A DNA stretch of 38,042 bases, from assembly GCA_027067785.1 (NCBI GenBank), contig JAMOVL010000033.1, positions 1 through 38,042 of the forward strand, read 5' to 3'. The notes under the pieces are model-generated. The model did no database searches, was not told the origin of the DNA, and worked only from the letters and a program-made list of their open reading frames with translations. Each line of letters opens with the position of its first letter. The stretch's first letter is position 1. Of this stretch, positions 33,748 to 38,042 are shown one piece after another. The translations under genes were made by a program, and so were the position numbers. This stretch comes from Desulfurococcales archaeon. GTDB taxonomy: Archaea > Thermoproteota > Thermoprotei_A > Sulfolobales > Desulfurococcaceae.

Positions 33748-34944
33748 CTAGATGGGCTGAGGCTCCTCTACCTCTTTTAACTGCTCAATAACATATCTTC
33801 TTATCTCCTCTAGGCTCGGAAGGTCACGTATGAGTTTTCCGTTCTCAATATACTTGACTAACAAGGGCTCATAACCCTGAGGTATACATCCTTTACCGAA
33901 AGGCTTAACGATATCGTTCAAACCAGGCCTTTTACGAAGCAATTGCTTTGCACCGGGGAGTTTGCCTCTTTTGGTGAACGGTTTCCATACCCCATCCTCC
34001 TCTATCTCAACGATGTCGGCGCTGATATCTATTGATGGGGGGAAGGATACGCTAGTCCCTATGCCGAACGCGTCCGCGACATCTCTTAGCTCCACAAGGC
34101 TCTTTTCATCAATTCCACCACTCACAACTATTTTCACATGAGTGTACCCGTGTAGATCGAGAGTCCATCTGACCTCTTCAACTATGGCTCTCATGTTTCC
34201 TCTCCGGCTACTGGGGGTATCGAGTCTGACACCGTAGAGCTTGTCTCCCAGAGCTTCGGCGGCCATTAGTGATTCTATGCGTTCATCGTAGAGTGTGTCG
34301 ACAAGCATTATCCTCGGTACATCGTCCTCAACGATCTCATCGAATGCTTTCCATGCCTTCACCTGGTCTCCGAAGACAAGTATTAATGCGTGCGGCATAG
34401 TCCCTACGGGTTTTAGGCCCAAGTATTTCTGGCTTATAGTACCGGAGACGGCATCCATGCCACCTATATATGCTGCCCTATCAGCCATAGGAGCGAGTGC
34501 TGGATGGAGAGCTCTAAGTCCGAAGAATAGGAGTGTCTTATCCATGGCTAGCCTTTTCATTCTGGCCGCTTTGGAGGCTATACTGGAGTAGTGGCGGAGA
34601 ATTCCTAGTAGAGGGGTCTCATAGACTGAGAAGTCATCATAATATCCTTCAATTATCATCAAGGGTTCTCCGGCTTTAAACAGGGTTCCCTCGGGGAGTG
34701 CATAAACGGTGAAGGGCTTGCCCTCGAGGAGCTTAAGAGCTTCTTCGAGGCCTGCGAAGACTGCCCACTCATATCCTTTGGGGAGCTTATTTACATGAAA
34801 CTCTATTCTGACTTTCTTCCTAATATTCTTCGTACGGAGGATTTTACGTGTTCTAACGAAATATATGTCTGTGACTTCACCACTATAGATCTCTTCATCG
34901 GATGCTATGTAGAAACGACGGTTTTTCTTATTCACCGTCTTCAC
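33748..34944 (-). CDS. pncB: Nicotinate phosphoribosyltransferase
   Basis: Joins nicotinate and PRPP to give nicotinate mononucleotide in the NAD salvage pathway. Family features: the N-terminal [21 protein letters not shown]-like helices, [33 protein letters not shown] near 140-162, the HALILVFGD segment, VRLDTP, and SGGIDEKSL for PRPP/phosphate binding; a Cys ([10 protein letters not shown]) near the C-terminus is common in archaeal members. The gene begins inside the last bases of yjbQ (4-base overlap), so the two are cotranslated. Confidence 0.92.
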   Translation of the reverse strand: MKTVNKKNRRFYIASDEEIYSGEVTDIYFVRTRKILRTKNIRKKVRIEFHVNKLPKGYEWAVFAGLEEALKLLEGKPFTVYALPEGTLFKAGEPLMIIEGYYDDFSVYETPLLGILRHYSSIASKAARMKRLAMDKTLLFFGLRALHPALAPMADRAAYIGGMDAVSGTISQKYLGLKPVGTMPHALILVFGDQVKAWKAFDEIVEDDVPRIMLVDTLYDERIESLMAAEALGDKLYGVRLDTPSSRRGNMRAIVEEVRWTLDLHGYTHVKIVVSGGIDEKSLVELRDVADAFGIGTSVSFPPSIDISADIVEIEEDGVWKPFTKRGKLPGAKQLLRKRPGLNDIVKPFGKGCIPQGYEPLLVKYIENGKLIRDLPSLEEIRRYVIEQLKEVEEPQPI

Positions 34945-35366
34945 TCACCCATAACCATGACTATGATGTGTCTAAGCGATCTAGGGCCATCCATTTCTAC
35001 AACGAAAATATTCTGCCATGTACCTCTCACAAGCCTACCATTGATCACAGGAAATACTCTATCAGCTCCAATCAGTGCTGAACCTATATGTGCATGAGCA
35101 TTATCATCTATGATGTTATGCTTCCACTTACTACTCCCAGGCTCGGTTAACTCTTTTATCTTGATCAGTATATCGGATATTAGCCCTGATTCATGCTCAT
35201 TAGCAATAATTGCTGCAGTTGCATGAGGAGCGAATACAAGGCACATGCCGTTCCGGACTCCACTCTCTTCAACGATCTGTTCTACCTCATGTGTGATATC
35301 TATAAGTTCAAACCGACTATGAGTTGAGATACGTATTTCTTTATAATAGACTTTCAAAGCATGCAC
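34941..35366 (-). CDS. yjbQ: YjbQ family protein (UPF0047, secondary thiamine-phosphate synthase)
   Basis: A 141-residue protein with the complete YjbQ signature: [50 protein letters not shown]. Members form trimers and have weak thiamine-phosphate synthase activity; the true role may differ. It lies in a cofactor-related run with pncB downstream and the riboflavin reductase upstream. ATG 35366. Confidence 0.9.
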   Translation of the reverse strand: MHALKVYYKEIRISTHSRFELIDITHEVEQIVEESGVRNGMCLVFAPHATAAIIANEHESGLISDILIKIKELTEPGSSKWKHNIIDDNAHAHIGSALIGADRVFPVINGRLVRGTWQNIFVVEMDGPRSLRHIIVMVMGE

Positions 35367-35409
35367 CCAAGTCTTTTTTCAAGAACGAATTATCTAGTTA
35401 TAAGGAAAT

Positions 35410-36084
35410 TTATATCGCTCGATACACAAGTACCACTTCCCCAGACACATGATCAATTTGTACCGATGATAGGTTTAGATCGATAATGCCTTGTATCTCC
35501 CTGTCTATAACGGGCACACCATTCTTCCCGATGATCTTCGGCGTGATACTTATGATCATTTCATCAAATAGTTTTCTCTCCACGAGCTCACCAATAAGCC
35601 TCCCTCCTCCTTGAACGAGCAGTCTCGACACCTTATATTTATCCTTGAGCACTTCGAGAACCTTGCATAGATCTAAATGGTTCTCGTCATCGATAGGTTC
35701 AATATATTCAAGCAGAACATTACGGGCTGCAATCTCCCTTGCCTTAGCTGTATTCTTGTTTCTCGTTGATGTAAATACTATTGTTGTAGATACCCGGGCA
35801 TCCAATATCTTTGCATCTAAAGGTATTGATAACCTACCATCGATAACAACACGTATGGGTGTTTTAGCCACGTTGTTCAATGGCCTAGGTATAAGTATGG
35901 GATCGTCAACAATAACTGTTCTAGCACCAATCATTATAGCATCAACATTACGGCGAAGATAATGCATTCTGGCCAGATCTCTCTCGGAGCTGAGAAGAGT
36001 GCGTTTTCCCCTTATAGATATACGGCCATCTATAGTCTGTGTGACAAAGATGATAACATATGGTCTCAAAGTCTTCATATACAT
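35410..36084 (-). CDS. RibD-type reductase of archaeal riboflavin synthesis
   Basis: Dihydrofolate-reductase-fold enzyme expected to reduce 2,5-diamino-6-ribosylamino-pyrimidinone 5'-phosphate with NAD(P)H. Signature parts: VTQTIDGRIS near residues 15-24, GARTVIVDDPIL near 52-63, RVVIDGRLSIP, LLVQGGGRLIGELVERKLFDEM near 154-175, and TPKIIG. Stand-alone reductase without a deaminase domain is the archaeal form. ATG 36084 is preceded by GGTG eight bases upstream; ATG 36078 is an alternative. It is divergent from hsp20. Confidence 0.88.
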   Translation of the reverse strand: MYMKTLRPYVIIFVTQTIDGRISIRGKRTLLSSERDLARMHYLRRNVDAIMIGARTVIVDDPILIPRPLNNVAKTPIRVVIDGRLSIPLDAKILDARVSTTIVFTSTRNKNTAKAREIAARNVLLEYIEPIDDENHLDLCKVLEVLKDKYKVSRLLVQGGGRLIGELVERKLFDEMIISITPKIIGKNGVPVIDREIQGIIDLNLSSVQIDHVSGEVVLVYRAI

Positions 36085-36130
36085 TATATTATCACACCTT
36101 ATCCCTATGAACCATAGTATAATTAGTGAG

Positions 36131-36138
36131 TTTATACC
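36131..36138 (+). promoter_or_regulatory. TATA box of hsp20
   Basis: TTTATACC lies 46 bases before the chosen ATG. A start near 36160 leaves a leader of about 17 bases that still includes the GGTGATC ribosome binding site (36167-36173). No separate heat-shock operator was identified in the 92-base gap to the divergent reductase gene. Confidence 0.45.
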
Positions 36139-36176
36139 TTATTTTGTAACGGAGGAGGAAGAACTGGGTGATCAGT

Positions 36177-36743
36177 ATGGAGGACTGGGAGAAGAAGAGG
36201 AGAGATAGGGAGTTCAGAGATCTGTTCAGTATGATAGATGAATTCATCAGAGAGATCGAGAAAGAGTTCTATAGATTCTTCAATGAGATAGAGTTCTCAC
36301 CATTCACACCGTTATCATTCGGTAAAGAGGGAGAGTATAAGATTATGGGGCCATACGTCTACGGCTTTAGAATAACAATAGGGCCTGACGGCAAACCCAT
36401 TATCGAAGAATTTGGTAATGTTAAACGAGTACGTGGAAAACCAAAAATTAGTGAGGAGCGCGAACCACTTGTCGATGTCTTTGAGAACGACGATGAAATA
36501 ATTGTCGTCGCCGAAATACCCGGTGTAGAGAAGGAGAATATCAAGGTTGAAGTATCTGATGACAAGAGAAGACTCATTATTAGAGCAAGCGATGAGAAGA
36601 GAAAATACTATAAAGAAGTAGAGCTACCTGCAGAAGTCGATCCAGAAAGTGCTAAGGCAAACTATAAGAATGGAGTTCTCGAGGTCAGGTTGAAGAAAGT
36701 AAAGAGCAAAGAAAAGAAGAAGTATGAGATAAAGGTAGAGTGA
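36177..36743 (+). CDS. Small heat shock protein (Hsp20/alpha-crystallin)
   Basis: ATP-independent holdase that binds unfolding proteins. A helical, acidic N-terminal arm (residues 1-45) and a link precede the alpha-crystallin domain (about 90-180): EREPLVDVFENDDEIIVVAEIPGVEKENIKVEVS and KNGVLEVRLKKV. The C-terminal tail is lysine-rich without a clear IxI motif, which would normally dock into neighbouring subunits (the end reads YEIKVE). ATG 36177 is six bases after GGTG within a perfect GGTGATC; GTG 36168 would overlap that site. A T-run follows the stop (36744-36749), a likely transcript end. Confidence 0.92.
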   Translation: MEDWEKKRRDREFRDLFSMIDEFIREIEKEFYRFFNEIEFSPFTPLSFGKEGEYKIMGPYVYGFRITIGPDGKPIIEEFGNVKRVRGKPKISEEREPLVDVFENDDEIIVVAEIPGVEKENIKVEVSDDKRRLIIRASDEKRKYYKEVELPAEVDPESAKANYKNGVLEVRLKKVKSKEKKKYEIKVE

Positions 36744-36809
36744 TTTTTTCCCTAAGAATATTATTTTCTCCTCTCCACACACGGATAGCCTTAGGGGGTG
36801 TAGGTACGC

Positions 36810-37337
36810 ATGTATTTAATTGTAGTGAGTGATACCCACGATAACATGCCCGTCATTAAAAGGTTTGTTGACCTTGTAAACTCGAAGTACAAGGGGGAGA
36901 AGGTTATAGTTCATCTAGGCGATATGATAAGCCCGTTTGCAGCGCGGTATCTTGTAGAAAATCTAGAGAATATCAAGAGAGGCGTATTTGTTTACGGCAA
37001 TAATGATGGTGATAAAATACTACTATATAAGATTCTCAGCAATGCTGGCTGGGAAGTATATCATGGGCCTTCAATAATAGATCTATTTGGTAAGAAAGTA
37101 TTAGTTATGCACGGATTTGATGGGCCAGAACACACTGCTTCATTGGCAAGTATTCTTTCACAATCCGAAAACGTAGACGCTGTATTCTACGGACATACGC
37201 ACCGTCTAGACTATAGGGTTATCAGGGGAAAGATCATCGTTAATCCTGGAGAAGCATGTGGATATCTAACAGGTAAATCCACATTTATGGTGCTCGACAA
37301 GGATACCTTCAAGCCAGAGATTGTTGAAATAAAATGA
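36810..37337 (+). CDS. YfcE/MJ0936-type metallophosphodiesterase
   Basis: A 175-residue calcineurin-like phosphodiesterase with all metal motifs: VVSDTHDN (8-13), HLGDM, YGNNDGD, MHGFDG and YGHTHR (near 130). This is the fold of MJ0936 and E. coli YfcE, active on phosphodiesters in vitro; the natural substrate is unknown. It is the intact counterpart of the altered protein at 31372. ATG 36810 follows GGGGGTG (36795-36801). Transcription is in the same direction as hsp20, 66 bases away. Confidence 0.9.
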   Translation: MYLIVVSDTHDNMPVIKRFVDLVNSKYKGEKVIVHLGDMISPFAARYLVENLENIKRGVFVYGNNDGDKILLYKILSNAGWEVYHGPSIIDLFGKKVLVMHGFDGPEHTASLASILSQSENVDAVFYGHTHRLDYRVIRGKIIVNPGEACGYLTGKSTFMVLDKDTFKPEIVEIK

Positions 37338-37430
37338 TAGAAACAGTTTGATCCATCACTAGGTTTAAGAAAAACCAAACATACTTTATTCATAAGCGTA
37401 TTTCTACCTCTACCATTATGGTGAGCGTTT

Positions 37431-38042
37431 ATGTTTGAAGGGAAAAAACTGAAAAGTGCAAGCGTTCCTGAGGATGAATCTAAAAGACAATATCATATAA
37501 TGGCCAAGCCAGGCGATGTTAGTAGATATGTTTTACTCCCAGGAGATCCTGGCCGTGTGAAGAAAATAGCTTCTCACTGGGAGAAGTCATGGGAAGTCGC
37601 ATCGCATAGAGAATACCTTACGTACAGCGGGTACTATAAAGGAGTATTTATCTCGGCTACAAGCACCGGAATAGGTTCTCCCTCAACCGCCATTGCTATC
37701 GAGGAACTAGCGAGGATAGGTGCTGACACGTTTATCAGAGTCGGCACAACTGGTGCCTTAAAGAAAGAAATACGTGTGGGAGACCTCATAATCTCGACAG
37801 CTGCGGTAAGACTAGAGGGTACCAGTAAAGAATATGTTATCACAGAATACCCTGCGGCAGCATCATTAGACGTGGTCATAGCTCTTGTCGCAGCCGCGGA
37901 AGAACTAGGTGTAAGATACCATCTAGGCATTACAGCGAGCACTGACAGCTTTTATGTAGGCCAGGAAAGACCCGGCTTCAGAGGCTACCTCCCACCGTTC
38001 AAAAAGGGCCTAGTCGACTTTCTAAAATCAGTAAATGTATTG
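37431..38042 (+). CDS. udp: Uridine/nucleoside phosphorylase (3' partial)
   Basis: The frame stays open to the window edge, giving the first 204 residues. Features of the PNP/UDP phosphorylase family I are present: YHIMAKPGDVSRYVLLPGDPGRV (phosphate loop), STGIGSPSTAIAIEELARIGADTFIRVGTTGAL, and later ITASTDSFYVGQERPG. The last part matches archaeal uridine phosphorylases, which split uridine to uracil and ribose 1-phosphate. ATG 37431 with GGTGAG 6-12 bases upstream. The C-terminus is missing. Confidence 0.88.
   Translation, partial: MFEGKKLKSASVPEDESKRQYHIMAKPGDVSRYVLLPGDPGRVKKIASHWEKSWEVASHREYLTYSGYYKGVFISATSTGIGSPSTAIAIEELARIGADTFIRVGTTGALKKEIRVGDLIISTAAVRLEGTSKEYVITEYPAAASLDVVIALVAAAEELGVRYHLGITASTDSFYVGQERPGFRGYLPPFKKGLVDFLKSVNVL

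Noticed and set aside
1-38042. CRISPR array, insertion sequence or integrated element
   Set aside because: No regularly spaced repeats, transposase, integrase or terminal repeat pairs were seen.

Overview
This window looks like a piece of chromosome from a hyperthermophilic crenarchaeon (Thermoprotei, Desulfurococcales-like); that placement is an inference from gene content. The supporting markers are archaeal: DNA primase large subunit (priL), NMD3, archaeal D-aminoacyl-tRNA deacylase (DTD2), the wybutosine enzyme Taw3, ADP-forming acyl-CoA synthetase, rhodanese-less ThiI and bifunctional NAD(P)HX repair. Genes are short and tightly packed, start at ATG, GTG or TTG, carry GGTG / GGAGGTGATC-type ribosome binding sites and have TATA-type promoters. 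No insertion sequence, prophage, CRISPR array, tRNA or rRNA gene was seen.

Layout. 1-1263: the end of a winged-helix-like gene and a charged, linker-rich unknown protein. 1340-1538: a GC-rich, highly foldable segment in AT-rich surroundings, a strong candidate for an undescribed structured RNA. 1700-4681: aspS, a zinc-LID adenylate kinase and a DUF2797 protein. 4671-7746 (minus): Lrp/AsnC regulator with a C-terminal zinc-ribbon-like tail, NMD3, PAP2-like membrane protein, priL. 7747-7993: no protein gene, but two C/D-box-like guide RNA candidates in tandem. 7994-10980 (minus): an unknown protein, a membrane-anchored winged-helix regulator and a secreted helical protein. 11073-14854: an unknown protein, a well-formed C/D sRNA candidate, nnrDE, a 45-residue cysteine microprotein, a YkgJ-type cysteine-cluster protein and a CesT/YbjN-like unknown. 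14851-15642: BtpA family.

15757-23264 holds a MoxR/DUF58 locus of seven plus-strand genes: two membrane-anchored proteins (DUF4129-like and DUF4350-like), the MoxR ATPase, DUF58, two more membrane proteins and a beta-rich protein. The pattern suggests chaperone-like maturation or assembly of a cell-envelope complex. 23274-26438 groups translation-quality and tRNA-modification genes (dtdA, taw3, thiI, tRNA-binding OB protein). 26466-27854 is the alpha subunit of ADP-forming acetyl-CoA synthetase.

27954-30342 pairs a DECH-box Hef-like helicase with a divergent sirtuin-fold protein in an overlapping operon; this and the RNA candidates are the least explained parts of the window. 30386-33705: endonuclease IV-like TIM barrel, a metallophosphoesterase-fold protein that has lost its metal ligands, a nucleotidyltransferase and a HAD hydrolase. 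33748-36084 (minus): cofactor genes (nicotinate phosphoribosyltransferase, YjbQ, riboflavin-pathway reductase). 36177-38042: Hsp20, an intact YfcE/MJ0936-type phosphodiesterase and a uridine phosphorylase cut by the window end.
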